The notes below the pieces were generated by a model. That model saw only the letters and a list, made by a program, of their open reading frames with translations. It made no database searches and was not told where the DNA came from. The position numbers were made by a program, and so were the translations under genes. A stretch of DNA of 64,000 nucleotides from Mycteria americana (lineage: Eukaryota > Chordata > Aves > Ciconiiformes > Ciconiidae). Below are positions 1 to 11,603 of this stretch, one piece after another; positions within the stretch are counted from its first letter, which is position 1, and every line of letters begins with the position of its first letter. The DNA lies in contig NC_134365.1 in NCBI RefSeq assembly GCF_035582795.1, positions 37,056,135 through 37,120,134 on the forward strand, read 5' to 3'.

Positions 1-1949
1 TAAATTAAAATGAGAAATCTGGATTCTCAGTATAATTGTAATCAGCTGTGCTTAAGAAAGATACATTCAAACTAGAACTGTTGCTGAGCGTGGTCACTAG
101 GATGATGAGGGAAAAGGAGATTTGTTTAGCCTAGCCTAACAGAGGCTATAATGATATGCATTAGCAGAACAGAAGGATAACAAATGAGTATAAAGTGACT
201 GACTAAATTTAGGGTGGAAAGAAAAAAAAGCCTACCACACAGTAGAGTGCTATAGCAGAAAACTGTAGAGCTAATTAAATCTACCACGTGGTAGACTGCA
301 ATAGCAGGAACTTTTGAATTAATTTTTCTGCATCCGGAGGCAATTCCTCTTATTATTGTTCCTAGAGGTGATATCCACCTGGCACTCAAAAGGAACTCCT
401 AAACCTGCAAATCTTCACCAAATGGATTACGTGGATGAAGGGCTTTTAGGTCTTTCAGAATTATAATACAGATATTATAGAATAAGAAAAAAGAATATTT
501 CAGAATTTTTCTGTATTCACAGGATTAGGAAATGCATTCAACATAATCATTTGTGAGGTGATGTTATATCATTCCTGAATTGTCTTTGGAAGGTTTGTCT
601 TTGGAATTGTCTCAGGAAGTCTCAACAATTGTTGATACTCAACAATTGGCTCAACAATTGTCTTTGGAAGTCTCAGGGTTGTATGAACTCACCTACCTGT
701 TTAGAAAAATTCCTTGGACAAAAGAAGCAGTCATAAGGAGTCATGTAAAAATCATAGGAGGAGATAATTTAGATAAGCCTAATTTAGTTTCTGCTTCAAA
801 ACTCTTATGTCTGAGTGTGCTTTATGACTCCTCTGCTACTTAAATGTATGGCGTGTTACTATAAATATGAGAGCATTTCAAAAAATGTTCATTTATGGCT
901 GTTTTAGTGGCTTAGTGAAAGTCAAGTGGATTATTTTTGCAGTATGTTCCCCCCTATTAAGCCTTCTGTCCCAGCCTGACAAGAACCAAGAGCGTCCCAC
1001 AAGAGTGCACTCTAAACTGTAGTTTAGGGAAGCCACTAACACTGTGGTGCTTTCTTTTATTAGCCACCTTCATGAGCTAAAAACGTTGGCAAGGAACTTG
1101 GGTTTTGTTCTTGGCTGCAATTCTGTGACAAGTGTTTCCAATCTAGGGTATTAATTTTTGACCTGCTAAACCAGAAGGATTCCCCTGATGGCAAAAGGGG
1201 AAATTCAGCCTGACATCTATGAAGCTTCATTTAGTTCTGCCCTAAATGTTGTCCAGACAGAAGTTAGGAAGGTCAAGAGGAATCCAGAAAGCAGAGAAAT
1301 GTATTATTTCCTCAGTTAAAATCTGTATGGTGAGCTCAACAGGCAGCAGTAAACCTTCCTCTGTGCTCTGGTTTTAATCAAGGATTGTCAGTGATCCTAG
1401 TTTCAGAGGTAGCCTGGGGTGTAACTGGCTGCTTTTGAGCAGTAAATATACCACCTGTGGCCCTCTACTTTAGGCTTCAGGGCATTATGGATGAAGACGG
1501 TGGTAACACTGAGGTTTGCTAGATGCTTTTTAATCACCCTTGTGCATAGAGCTTGCTAAGATATCACAGCCCCATGTGCAGGTTGACCTACACGAGTTAC
1601 ATCTGTTTAGCTTCTCCCATAATAGCTTGTCTGCTTCTATCAACTGCCTTGGAAAGTTTGTAGCAGAAATTTTGAAATCACACAATAAATTGTTAGAACT
1701 GAAAGCCAAACTGGCACAGTCTCCACTTGGGCTAATAGCCCCAAATAATTGATCCATCACCCAGACAGTGAAGAAACATCAGAAACCAGTCTCCAAGAGA
1801 GACTTCTGTTAGCCAGATGCCCTTCCCAAGATTTAGGGACTGTTATCTAGTCTCTTTCCAGCTGTGTAATGTTTTCCAGTTTTAGAGTCTCCCTCTCAGT
1901 TTGATGCCACTCACTGTTACAGTGAGTTAGTGCTTCTTATTAACTCTGT
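1..1949. other. Non-coding stretch, no gene seen
   Basis: AT-rich DNA with only short open frames in all six frames and no family I recognise. The only structure I see is the small local repeat cluster near 580-675, listed separately. It could be intergenic or intronic. Confidence 0.6.
580..675. repeat. Local short-repeat cluster
   Basis: The 9-mer CAACAATTG occurs three times (623, 640, 652) and TCTTTGGAA-type words recur near 582, 598 and 661. CAATTG is self-complementary. The pattern looks like slippage or local duplication in a short cryptic satellite. The open frame running through it (580-843) has no recognisable product and I do not call it a gene. Confidence 0.55.
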
Positions 1950-2215
1950 GTTGATTGATATGAGCTTTGTATAACCCATCACAGGAGACAATTTATTTGT
2001 ATAAGAATTATGGTAGTAATATATGAAGTAGTAAACAGAAGAGTAGCCATCTTATTCCTGGATGATTTTCATGGCCAAAGGCAAGATGAGAAGTGGTAAC
2101 AAACTCCTCAGTAAATGAGGATTCAGGGTTTCTCATCCTCTTTTTAGTGAATATTTTAGAAATGCATTTTGCTGCTGCCAAAAACTGCAGCATGTGCTAA
2201 AATTTCTAGCTCTAT
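1950..2215 (+). repeat. Diverged duplicate segment, copy A
   Basis: This segment aligns by eye to 4290-4570. A 32 bp core (2063-2094) is identical to 4412-4443. The flanks are alignable but diverged, for example the ATTAACYCTGTGTT words upstream and the GCTGCCAAAAA words downstream. It is either half of an old local duplication about 2.35 kb apart or one of two copies of an old unnamed interspersed repeat. I see no coding potential. The edges are approximate. Confidence 0.65.
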
Positions 2216-3224
2216 TGCTGCAGAAAGTAGAGAATAAAATAGAAAATATCCTTAAAAATTGCCCATGACACGACACAGTATTTCCATCTCACCCTGAGTC
2301 AGCATGTGTAGGTCCGCTGCAAGCAGTCAGACTTTTGGGGGGGTTTCCATATCCACACATATGGCTGCTAATAATATTCTAACCTCTGATTTCTTAATTA
2401 TTACACCATTCACCAACTCAGTATTAAGACCCTGTTAACATATTATAAGACATTAATAGACCTTTTATTAGCAATTATATTTCAGGATTGCTTTTCATAT
2501 AAATGCCCTATTACTAAGGGTATGTCATTTCATTGATTCTACTCCAATGTACCGAATGCAGTAGTTAAAAATGGCTAATAACTCACTCACGTAATGTTAC
2601 AGGTACATTTGGTACTTTTCTCTCCTCTGATTATAGACATATCAGCTCATTAAACACTAGTGTCAGAACACTAGCTGAGCCCTGCCTTTTAACAAACTAC
2701 CAGTGAGAAACTAGAGGCTAAGCCCTTCTCTTTTAATGAATCAGCAGTACTGCCTTCATAATCGGGGGAGGCTGGGAAGAGATGGAAGGAGAGCACACAG
2801 TGTTTCAACCAGCATTTATAGCTACAGAGGTGGTGTTTTTTCATGTTCGATTTCAAGTATTTTTTAAAATGTCCTCTTGTGCCCTTTTCTGGTTGCTTCT
2901 TTTATTAAAAATGTTGATGTTCGTTATCAGAAAGGTTGCTGTACTTGTGTAGATGCCACATTGAACAGAATTACTCCAAACAATCATTTAGAAACTGTAT
3001 AGTACTACAGACATAACGGCAAACTAGTATAACTGGTAAACATGCGTATACTAAATAATATATAAATATGTACAACAATATATCTTATAAATCAGACTCT
3101 AATTTGGAACCATTAGAGGTCAGGGAGACGTTTGGTTCTACAGAGGATATGACAGCATTTCTTGTGGTTGCATTGATGAATAAAATCAGACATTTTTTGC
3201 TCCCAGTCCAATTGCATACTAACT
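2216..3224. other. Non-coding stretch, no gene seen
   Basis: AT-rich unique-looking sequence between copy A of the diverged duplicate and the reverse solo LTR. No long open frame, RNA gene or repeat is recognisable. Confidence 0.55.
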
Positions 3225-3798
3225 TGCCGTGGTTTAACCTTAGCCAGCAGCTAAGCCCCACCCAGACGCTCGCTCACTCCCCCCCGGTGGGATGGGGGAG
3301 AGAATCAGAAGGGTAAAAGTGAGAAAACTCGTGGGTTGAGATAAAGACAGTTTAATAGGGAAAGCAAAAACCACACATGCAAGCAAAGCAAAGCAAGGAA
3401 TTCATTCACTCCTTCCCATGGGCAGGCAGGTGTTCAGCCATCTCCAGGAAAGCAGGGCTCCATCACACGTAACGGTGACTTGGGAAGACAAACGCCATCA
3501 CTCCGAACATCTCCCCCTTCCTTCTTCTTCCCCCAGCTCTATATGCTGAGCGTGATGCTATATGGTGTGGGGTATCCCTTTGGTCAGTTGGGGTCAGCTG
3601 TCCCAGCTGTGTCCCCTCCCAACTCCTTGTGCACCCCCAGCCTACTCGCTGGTGGGGTGGGGTGAGGAGCAGAAAAGGCCTTGACTCTGTGTAAGCACTG
3701 CTCAGCAGTAACTAAAACACCTCTGTATTATCAACACTGTTTCCAGCACAAATCCATACCCGAAGAAAATTAACTCTATCCCAGCCAAAACCAGCACA
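3225..3798 (-). mobile_element. Solo endogenous retrovirus LTR (ERVL-like), reverse orientation
   Basis: This 574 bp element reads, on the minus strand, from TGTGCTGG to a CA end (seen on the plus strand as TG..CCAGCACA). It is the same family as the forward copy at 56462-57054 and is clearly alignable along its whole length. AACT lies immediately outside both ends (3221-3224 and 3799-3802), consistent with a decayed target-site duplication. It lacks about 19 bp present in the other copy, near 3752-3770, where the sister has GCCCCGTACTAGC-type sequence. No internal retroviral sequence adjoins it, so it is a solo LTR left by recombination between two LTRs. I recall the family as common in neoavian genomes, unverified. 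The open frames inside it are incidental. Confidence 0.85.
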
Positions 3799-4289
3799 AA
3801 CTGTAAATTGTTTCACAGCTCTGCTGGGTTTTCTCTCTTGAAGCTTTTAAGGGATAAAAAGGCTTTATCTTCACCCAGAATTGAGCCTGCAGCATCTGGA
3901 AGGTCCTCTACACTTACCATAGGAAGCTTAGCCCTCCAGCTATTGACATGGAAGTCCTTTCTTTCTGGGTTTACCAGTGATCAGAAGGAAAAACAGATGC
4001 AGAACTAAACACAGAGTGAAATACTTGTCCCTTAGATATTCCCTGGTGGAACTCTCCACCCGAAACATGGATCAGCTCACAGAGCTCCTCCTCCCTCTGC
4101 AAAAGCACACAAGAAAACAGTCACTGCAGAGAGAGTTGTTTTACACAGTCCTCCCTAGGCACAGAGGACTCTCGAGCCTGTGCACTCCTCTGTTCCACTT
4201 GCTCATGGTTTCTCTTTTCCCTTCCCTTAATACTGATTTTCTTACTGGTATGTTGGGGTAGAACTGCTTGATCTCACCACAGCTCATTA
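3799..4289. other. Non-coding stretch between solo LTR and duplicate copy B
   Basis: No recognisable gene. Overlapping short open frames (3808-4008, 3977-4261) have no motif I recognise and are not conserved in copy A of the neighbouring duplicate. Confidence 0.5.
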
Positions 4290-4570
4290 ACCCTGTGTTT
4301 ACCAGTAGTGTGTCTGCATAACTGTTCACATGGCACCATCGAAAGGTATAAGAAACATTTCAGCAGAAATATATGCAGTAGCAATATGGTAGTGCCCATC
4401 TGACTCTTGGCTGATTTTCATGGCCAAAGGCAAGATGAGAAGTAATAACTAATTCTACAGTAGATGAGGATTTAAGGTTTCTCATCTTTTCTTTGCTGAA
4501 TATTTAGATAAAATGCATTTTATAGCTGCCAAAAAAATTATAGCACATGCCACAATTTGCAGTTCCATTA
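4290..4570 (+). repeat. Diverged duplicate segment, copy B
   Basis: Partner of 1950-2215 in the same orientation. The core 4412-4443 is identical to 2063-2094 over 32 bp, while the flanks show many substitutions and small indels. The contrast between a perfect core and worn flanks is unusual for neutral decay and is raised as a finding. Confidence 0.65.
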
Positions 4571-7500
4571 CCCAAGATAAATTAATACAGTATGACAAAG
4601 TGATTCAACAGACTTGCTCTGTTATTATTACCTGTTTCAGAACTCCCAAATAAAATCAGTCAGCTGCAATGTATGCTGTGTATCCCAGAGCTCCATTAGT
4701 TCTCTTGGTACCTTAAACACAAATAACTGCTGGAAAGGGAAAGGTTATATTAATGCCTCTAAATATTGTACCGAATAATTAAGTTGTCTAAAACAGAGGT
4801 AACAAACCTATTTTAGGACCCTCCCTCTACTAGCAATTTGGTAATACTAGTAGTTAATAAAACACATATCCTCAAGGGCTATTAAATTACTTTACAAATG
4901 ACAGTCCAGGAAATAGCATTATTTGCATTTTAAACTCAGGAAATTGAGGAACAAAAATGCTATTAGACCAAACATAAATGGTGAATCACGTATAAGACAC
5001 AAAAGAACAGAAATGGTGACACAGATTCATTTAACAGCACTTAACTAGGTCAAGCTAGGAGTATAGTCACACCACATTCCCTTCGTTGAGATAGAGAGTA
5101 GCCCAGTAAATACAATTTTGCCATTATTGACAAAAGGCCACAGGCTTTTTATTGCCCTTACAGTGCTGGGTCTGAGGACTTGCCAGGGCTTGTCTTGGCA
5201 TGGCTTAGCCATGGCATCAATTGTCTAGGAGCGAGGTAACTATTGCCAAAATTTGCTTTAGCTTAGTTTTAGTTCATAATAACTAGTAGTTATTCTATGT
5301 GGATTGAACAATCTAGCACTCTAGAACAAAAATTGGAAGGATGATCTGAGGTCTCAAACTGTAAATACCAATGATGATGGTCAACAAGCGGTCACTATAC
5401 AAGTGCAGCCTCACGAGTAATGTGACACCAGTTGTAAAGAAAAAAGCAAACAGAAAAACTGAATAATCTGGAAAGAATTAAAATAAGCAACATCTAAGAA
5501 GTCTGTGTGAAGAAAACATATAAAAATAAATCCAAGCAGATGCAAGACTGAGGAAGAAACCCATCTCATGAACTTCACACTCCCTCTGACAAAGACCTCA
5601 GGAGTCTGATGACTTGTTATAGACCTCCCTTCTCCATTCTTTTTCAGAAGTACTGAAGGGTTAACCTTGGACCCAGAGGGACATTGAAAGGGTGAGCACA
5701 CCACCAATGAACAAAGGAGAGATACTAGGAAGGCTTAGTATAAAAATGTTAAGAATACTATTGATGAAGATTCTCTGTGTTAGTTTGGACTATTAGACTG
5801 TTAAAACATTAACTGGGCTAGCAATAAATTCTTAGCTCTATATATATGATGTTAATGCCTTTTGCTCATAACTGAATTTTGAGCATAGTGAGGCAGAAAG
5901 CCTGATCAGATCCTAAGGCACGTGGACTGCCATAAGCTACATGGTCCTCTCTTAACCCTTCAATTCTATTCCCAGAGTGAACCACTAGAAATTCTCCAGG
6001 AGCTCATACATTCCTTGCCAGCAATAATACCCCTATTTACAGACTCAGTTATGAATTCTTACTCTACATTAAGAGGAAATTACACTGCTTTCAACATATA
6101 ATAATTATGGTACATTTGAATGCAAAACCCATTTTCTAATATGAATTATCAATAAATAATATCCATTTTCAGAAGGAGGAGCTGAACTCCTGGTCAGTTT
6201 CAAAGATAATAATCTGTGAATTGCAAATAACACTTTTCCACAAAAGGGATTTCATCCTTCCTGATAAAGCTTCTACTGCTTTCAGTCTTAAAATAAATGA
6301 TATTGTTGCATTCTGCCCACTCTGGAATGGTTGTATTTCAATAAGAGGTGAAATAATATTCTTCCTAATACATATGCCAAAAAAACTACCATATAAATAG
6401 AATGTCATTTTTATTATTAGTCCCTTTCCAAACTGTTCTTCATAATCCAGAGTTAGCACTTTTCAGCTGACAATCACATTGTAGAGTATCATCTTTCTCT
6501 CTTATGCTTGGTATCGCAAAATACCATGGTAGATTAATCCTGTTCAGTAGCATGATACCCCAGCAGGAAAACTGAAAAAAAAACCCCACTCCAGCTTTTT
6601 CAAAACCATAGTTCCTGCAACACTAGCTTTCATTCCTTTAGAATTCATGATTTCTCAGTAAGCAAGAGTAAGAGTAGGAAATTATTACAATGAGCCTAAA
6701 ACAAAAGCAGACTTAAATAAACTCAGCATTTGGGAAATAAAGTCCTGGGCAAGAGAATAATGGGGAAAATTATTTTTGGGACTGCAATCAGTGCAAAACC
6801 AAACAATATTGAAGTTAAACTATTCCAAAAAGGAAATGCGGTAAGACTCATTTGGGCTCACAGGGAACTCTCTGAGTATTTTGGAATCAAAAAAGGATTG
6901 TCCAAAAAGTATAAACAGAAAAATTGCTTAGGGTGATTAAGAAAGTAGTACAGAAGCACAAACAGACAAAACCAGGAGTGGATAAGTGTAAATGTGTAAA
7001 ATCCAGCAGTGGATAATAAGCTAGCAAAGTATAGTCAAAAAAGAAGACAATATATAAAACATTAGAGACCATGGAAAAGCAAAGTAAAAATGCTTTTTGG
7101 AGAAGGTGAGCTATTAACAGATGACATACATAGTAAAGGCAGAAATGTCCCAGGGTTTTTCATTTCCTTTTTCACATAAAAGGTTAATAGTGATCAGATG
7201 CTTCACAAGATTGCTGTTAACAACAAAGGGATGTGAACATAGGCCAGACTAGAATGAGAATACATCAGAGAATATTTAGGTATTCAGGAAAGTTATATAT
7301 ATTCAAGTCACAAGGCTTGAGAAAATTTACCATAGAGCAAAGCAATCTTTGAATTGTTAGTGATTATCTTCTAGACTTCATGGAGAATAGATGAAATCTG
7401 AAAGGGATGGAGAAGGATAAATATTGATTTTACCTTTAAGAAAAGGAAAAATAAACACCTGAGGAATTAAAGATCAAAAAACATAACTTTGTTATGCGGA

Positions 7501-7929
7501 ATAATACTGAAGCAAATGATTAAATAATCAATTTATAAGCTCCTAAAAACAATGAAGTAACATTAAGCATCCACTATCCATTTCTTGAGACAAAACCTTT
7601 TCAATGACTAACCTGTTTGCCTTTTCTGGCTGTCTGTCCCTCAGTAACAGAGAAGAAGCACGAGCCAAGCTGTGTATGGAACTAGAGAATGTTTTTGGTA
7701 CAGTCACTCTCAGGAGAAAAAGCGGGAGGAAATGGTCTGCCATTACCACCCCAGCCACTGAAAGAGTTAATGAGAATGATCAGTGTCTGGCATTTTGCTT
7801 CTGCCTGAACACAGATGCATAGCAGGTAAAAGAGCCATTTTTAAGGCAATTATCACTAGGTTGCATCGCAGTGGAAGATCGTATCAGGTGGGGATGACAT
7901 AAGGCTGCACTACGTGTAATACTAGTCAG
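4571..7929. other. Non-coding stretch, no gene seen
   Basis: About 3.4 kb of AT-rich sequence with no open frame over 100 codons, no RNA gene and no repeat I can name. The short frames at 5411-5707 and 6169-6459 on the minus strand lack recognisable motifs. Confidence 0.55.
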
Positions 7930-8525
7930 TGTTGTCATGAACAATATCAATAGTGGAAAAGCTCCTTATAACATTTGTGGATAATTGAGCTGGGAGGGCC
8001 TGCAAGCACTTTGGAGAGTAGGTTTAGAATTCAAAATAATCTTGATAAATTGGTAAAATGGGCTGAGATTAATATGGCAAAGTTCAATAACAACACCTGT
8101 GAAGTACTATAGGAAACTCAAGTGCACACATATAACATGGGAAACAAGTGACTAGGTAGCTACACTGCAAAAAAGGACCTGGGGTATATAAGAACTGAAA
8201 ACTGGATACAAGTCAACAGTGTGCTGCTGTTGCAAGAAGGTAAATATTTTGGGATGTATTAGTAGGAGTACAGCATATAAGAAACAGAAGGCAACCATCC
8301 TGCTGTACAAGGCACCAGAGTGGCATCCACTGGAGTCCAGCTTTCAGCAGCACACTTTCAGAAAGATACAAATAAGCCAAAGAAAATGCAGAAGACATTT
8401 TCTGCAGATCTTCTTCTGCAGAAAATGCGAAGAAACCGGAACCGGTTTAGAAAACACAAACTGTAAAATGAGGTTGAAAGAACAGAGTATTTTTAGGCTA
8501 GAAAAGTCAAAAGGCAAGGCAAGAT
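7930..8525 (+). mobile_element. Ancient CR1-type LINE fragment
   Basis: The sequence keeps the order of words typical of the 3' half of CR1 ORF2. These are an AATAGTGGAAAAGCTCC motif, GAGGGCCTGCAAGCACTTTGGAG, GATCTTGATAAATTGG-like text, AAAGGACCTGGGGTATA, AGTCAACAGTGTGCTGCTG, and later GGTTTAGAAAAC and GTTGAAAGAACAGAG. It is heavily diverged, with stops and indels, and the recognisable 3' terminus is missing. It is much older than the CR1 at 35270-36665. The open frame at 8219-8578 is a chance frame within it. The segment 8380-8430 departs from the CR1 pattern and contains a perfect foldback. Confidence 0.75.
8396..8427. repeat. Perfect 13 bp inverted repeat (foldback)
   Basis: Arms 8396-8408 and 8415-8427 are exact reverse complements (CATTTTCTGCAGA and TCTGCAGAAAATG) around a 6 nt spacer. 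It lies inside the old CR1 fragment at a point where that fragment deviates from the usual CR1 text. A template-switch event is a likely origin. Confidence 0.8.
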
Positions 8526-9994
8526 CCAATCCATCATTGCCACTCTGTGGTCTGTCACTATCTTCATGGCTGAGCTGACTCTTCCTGAGTATGTCTCTTT
8601 TCCTTGTCAGTTAAAAAAAAGAAAATAATCTAGACTAAATTCTTCCATATTACCAGCAAACCAATAGCTGGGTGAATTAAAACTGAAACAGCCTATTTAC
8701 TTTGACAAGCCAATTGTCCCATCTTTAGACTTCCCCACCTAAATCCTGATTTCTTTCAGCTTTTCTTAATAATCCTGTGCCTGCAGTATGTAAATTAATC
8801 TGCCTTTGAAAAAGTGCAACTAGACATTATGGACTAGATTTAGTTCAGTGCATGATTTATTAATTGGGACATTTATGAGCAAAAATGGATCTGTCATTTT
8901 TAGGACCAGATACTTGATAATATGCATAATCCTTAAAATATGCAAGATAAAGATAAAAATACAGTCTGTTATCAGGAAGCCATTCTAAATCAGCTCCAAA
9001 ATCATATCAATGACACTTCTCAGCTGATTTCCACTTCCTTGACGCTCCCATAGTACCATAGTACCTTGCTCCCATAGTACCATAAACAAATTACCATTTT
9101 CACAGAAGAAACTTAGATCATTTGTGGCACTTGAGCACAGCAAAGTTCCTTATAAGACTCGAGGTACATGATAATAACCCTTACTTCTTATCAACTGGCT
9201 CAGTAAGTAAAGAATTTCAGCTGGAAGATCAAACTCCCGTGTTTATGTTAGAAGATGAAGCTGGAGAAATGATACTACATTACATCATCCTGTATGGCAT
9301 GACCCAGATGTAGCACTGAACTTTTATTTGAGCAGGGAGAATGTCAAAAAGAACCTTCACTTTCTTGTTCAGGTAAGAATCAAATAAATGTTGGAAAATT
9401 TGCAGACCAAACCCCACTAGACATGGACAACCTACAAAACAGACTGTTCAGTCAGATAATGGCGTTTCTCTTCAGAGACTTTAGGGTAAGCTGGTATTTC
9501 CTCTTCAGTTTTGGTTTTCCATTGCTGGAGAGCGTCTCCAGATTTCACAGCATATTTCCCTTGCAGACAAGTCTTCTTTCTCCCTTCCTGACATCTGTCT
9601 AGGACAGAGTGGTGACCCACTACAACACATGAATAAGAGCTGGAAAGTTACTTAGGAGTTTCAGCAGTGAATTTTGTTTTTCTAGTATTTTTTGTTTCCT
9701 CTTTGGGCTGCAATCTGACATGACAGCACAAGGTCTTAATTATTTGCTAAGGAATCACAGATAGATGGATTGATGAACAGAAAGAGAAAAGCAGTAAGGT
9801 AATTGCTTCTAATGGGAGGGGAGCAGGAGTGGTGGTAAAGAAGGCAGACATTATAAATGCTCCTAAATCAGAGTGTTTCTTTTCTTAGAGATTCTCCTAT
9901 TCATAATTACCAATGCAGCAAGCTCCACATTTTATGAGAACTTGAAACATACCATCACAATGAAGGAGTGAGAAAGCTCTTGAAACAATGCAGT
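8526..9994. other. Non-coding stretch with one small direct repeat
   Basis: No gene seen. A 17 bp direct repeat (GCTCCCATAGTACCATA) occurs at 9044-9060 and 9068-9084. Short frames such as 9122-9313 have no recognisable product. Confidence 0.5.
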
Positions 9995-10330
9995 GTTATC
10001 AGCTCCCAAGCTTAAAGCCCAGAGTAAAGGGGACAATGTTAGGAGAAATCAGGACGGGTCCGGCAGCCCGAGCGAGGTGAGGCTGCTGCAGCTCCACAGC
10101 CTGGGTCCAGCCAGTAGCAAGGCTGAGCATGTACTCCCAGTAGGCACACACAAAGCACATGTATGCACTGCATATACACAAATATATGCAGCTGGCCACG
10201 CAGAAAACATGCACAGCACTCCATCTGCTGGAACATACCCACTCACACAGACACACACAGACACACACACGCAATCTGGCCAGGTCTCCTATGGTCCCCA
10301 GCAGCCAACCCTGCTGTGGTCTCACCCTCT
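9995..10330 (-). mobile_element. LTR relic, second ERV family, reverse orientation
   Basis: Read on the minus strand, the segment carries ACATGCTCAGCCTTGCTACTGGC and a following GCAGCAGCCTCAC stretch. These align with the 3' part of the LTR at 59153-59962 (ACATGCTCAGCCTCACCATTGGC, GCAGCAGCTTCAC). The upstream part is expanded into CA/GT-rich low-complexity sequence (plus strand 10240-10272, ACACACAG-type). The 123-codon open frames on both strands here come from the biased composition and are not genes. Edges are approximate. Confidence 0.55.
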
Positions 10331-11204
10331 GTGCTCCATTTTGGGTGTGCAGACCAGCTTTTAACCACATAACCTACCAGAGAGAAGGCAGTCAGTGACT
10401 GGAAATCACATTCAGAGATGGGAAGGAGGTAGTCAATTAGGCAGGAGAGAAGCCCATTCAGGATTATAAAAGAAGGAAGGGAAATCTGCAGAAAATTGAG
10501 GCAAATTCTGAGCTGATGGGAGAGGGTTCTTCAATAAAAGCAGAAGAAAACAGATGAGGATTTATGGACTTGGTTTGGTTTTGAAAAAGAGAAAACATGT
10601 ATCCCACTGAGAACAGTTATGGATTGAGTACATGCTCATTTGCTACTGCTGTATCACAAAGCTGTCAAAACTGCAAATACAACAATGTGCAATACCATGG
10701 ACACATTATTTTTTTTAATAAAAGGTTGCCAAAACACACAGTGGGCAGAAGCTCAAACTAGCGTTTGGGAATGTTACTTACTCACCCCAGTGATTTACCC
10801 AAATATTTGATTGGGATTGGCAAAAGAACATAAAGAAAAATAAAATTCTCAACCATGACTTGAAAAGAAACTGTGGGACTGTGATATTTATACAACATGG
10901 GAGGTGTCCTACAGTTCACAACAAAGAAAGCCTGCCAGATGTTTGCCAATTTATGCATGCCTCATGCCATGGCCCTTCACAGCATTTTGTATGTAATGGA
11001 AGAGAAGCCTGCACAAGAGGAAGGCAAACAAAAGAAAAGAGTAATAGAAATGGACGTTTTGAGCAATGGAATAGGGAAAAGATGTCAAGCCCATTTTGTC
11101 ACAAACTTTCTCTATACTAATCTTCCCTGCATAAAGATACAATAACAACCCTTTTTTCTAATTAGACTTCTTATGAAAATACCAGTGAAAGGTTTATTTA
11201 ACAA
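10331..11204. other. Non-coding stretch, no gene seen
   Basis: AT-rich sequence with overlapping short open frames near 10860-11148 on both strands, none with recognisable motifs. Confidence 0.5.
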
Positions 11205-11378
11205 GTTGTGCGGTCTCCATCCTTGGAGATTTTTAAGACTAGTCTGGATGAAGCCCTGAGTAATCTGGTCTGATCTCAGAGATGACCCTGTGTCGGAGGG
11301 TTTGTGTCGGAGGTTACACCAGAGACCTCCTGAAGTTTCTTCCAGCCTAAATTGTCCTGTGATTCTGTGATCCTAAAA
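11205..11378 (+). mobile_element. CR1 LINE 3' end, 5'-truncated
   Basis: Starts within the end of CR1 ORF2 (GTCTCCATCCTTGGAGAT) and runs to the CR1 3' tail CCTGTGATTCTGTGATCCTA. The central text CAGAGATGACCCTGTG carries a short duplication (GTGTCGGAGG occurs twice near 11291-11315). It is a typical dead-on-arrival 5' truncation of about 170 bp. Confidence 0.85.
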
Positions 11379-11561
11379 AAAGTTCAGAAATCAGAAAGTT
11401 CATTTGCATATCTGAAAGCAGCCAAGGTGGCGGGCAGGTTCTGAAAAGTTTGTAAACATGTCATATCTACGGATGTCTCTTCCACAGGCTATCAGTTACA
11501 ACTGTGGATAGAGGCATGGCATAGAAATTTGGGGTGTTTTTACCTCAAGAACTTTTGAGTT

Positions 11562-11603
11562 CAAACCAAAGAGTCCATTGAGCAAACCAAAGAGCCCATT
11601 GAG
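11562..11603. repeat. 21 bp tandem duplication
   Basis: Units 11562-11582 and 11583-11603 differ by one base (AAAGAGTCCATTG versus AAAGAGCCCATTG). A simple slippage or end-joining duplication. Confidence 0.85.

Noticed and set aside
3480..3665. Short open frame, mirrored by a similar one at 56616-56801
   Set aside because: The similar proteins arise because both lie in copies of the same solo LTR. Not genes.
9999..10370. Equal 123-codon frames on both strands
   Set aside because: They lie in a CA/GT-rich LTR relic. Mirror-image open frames there come from low complexity.
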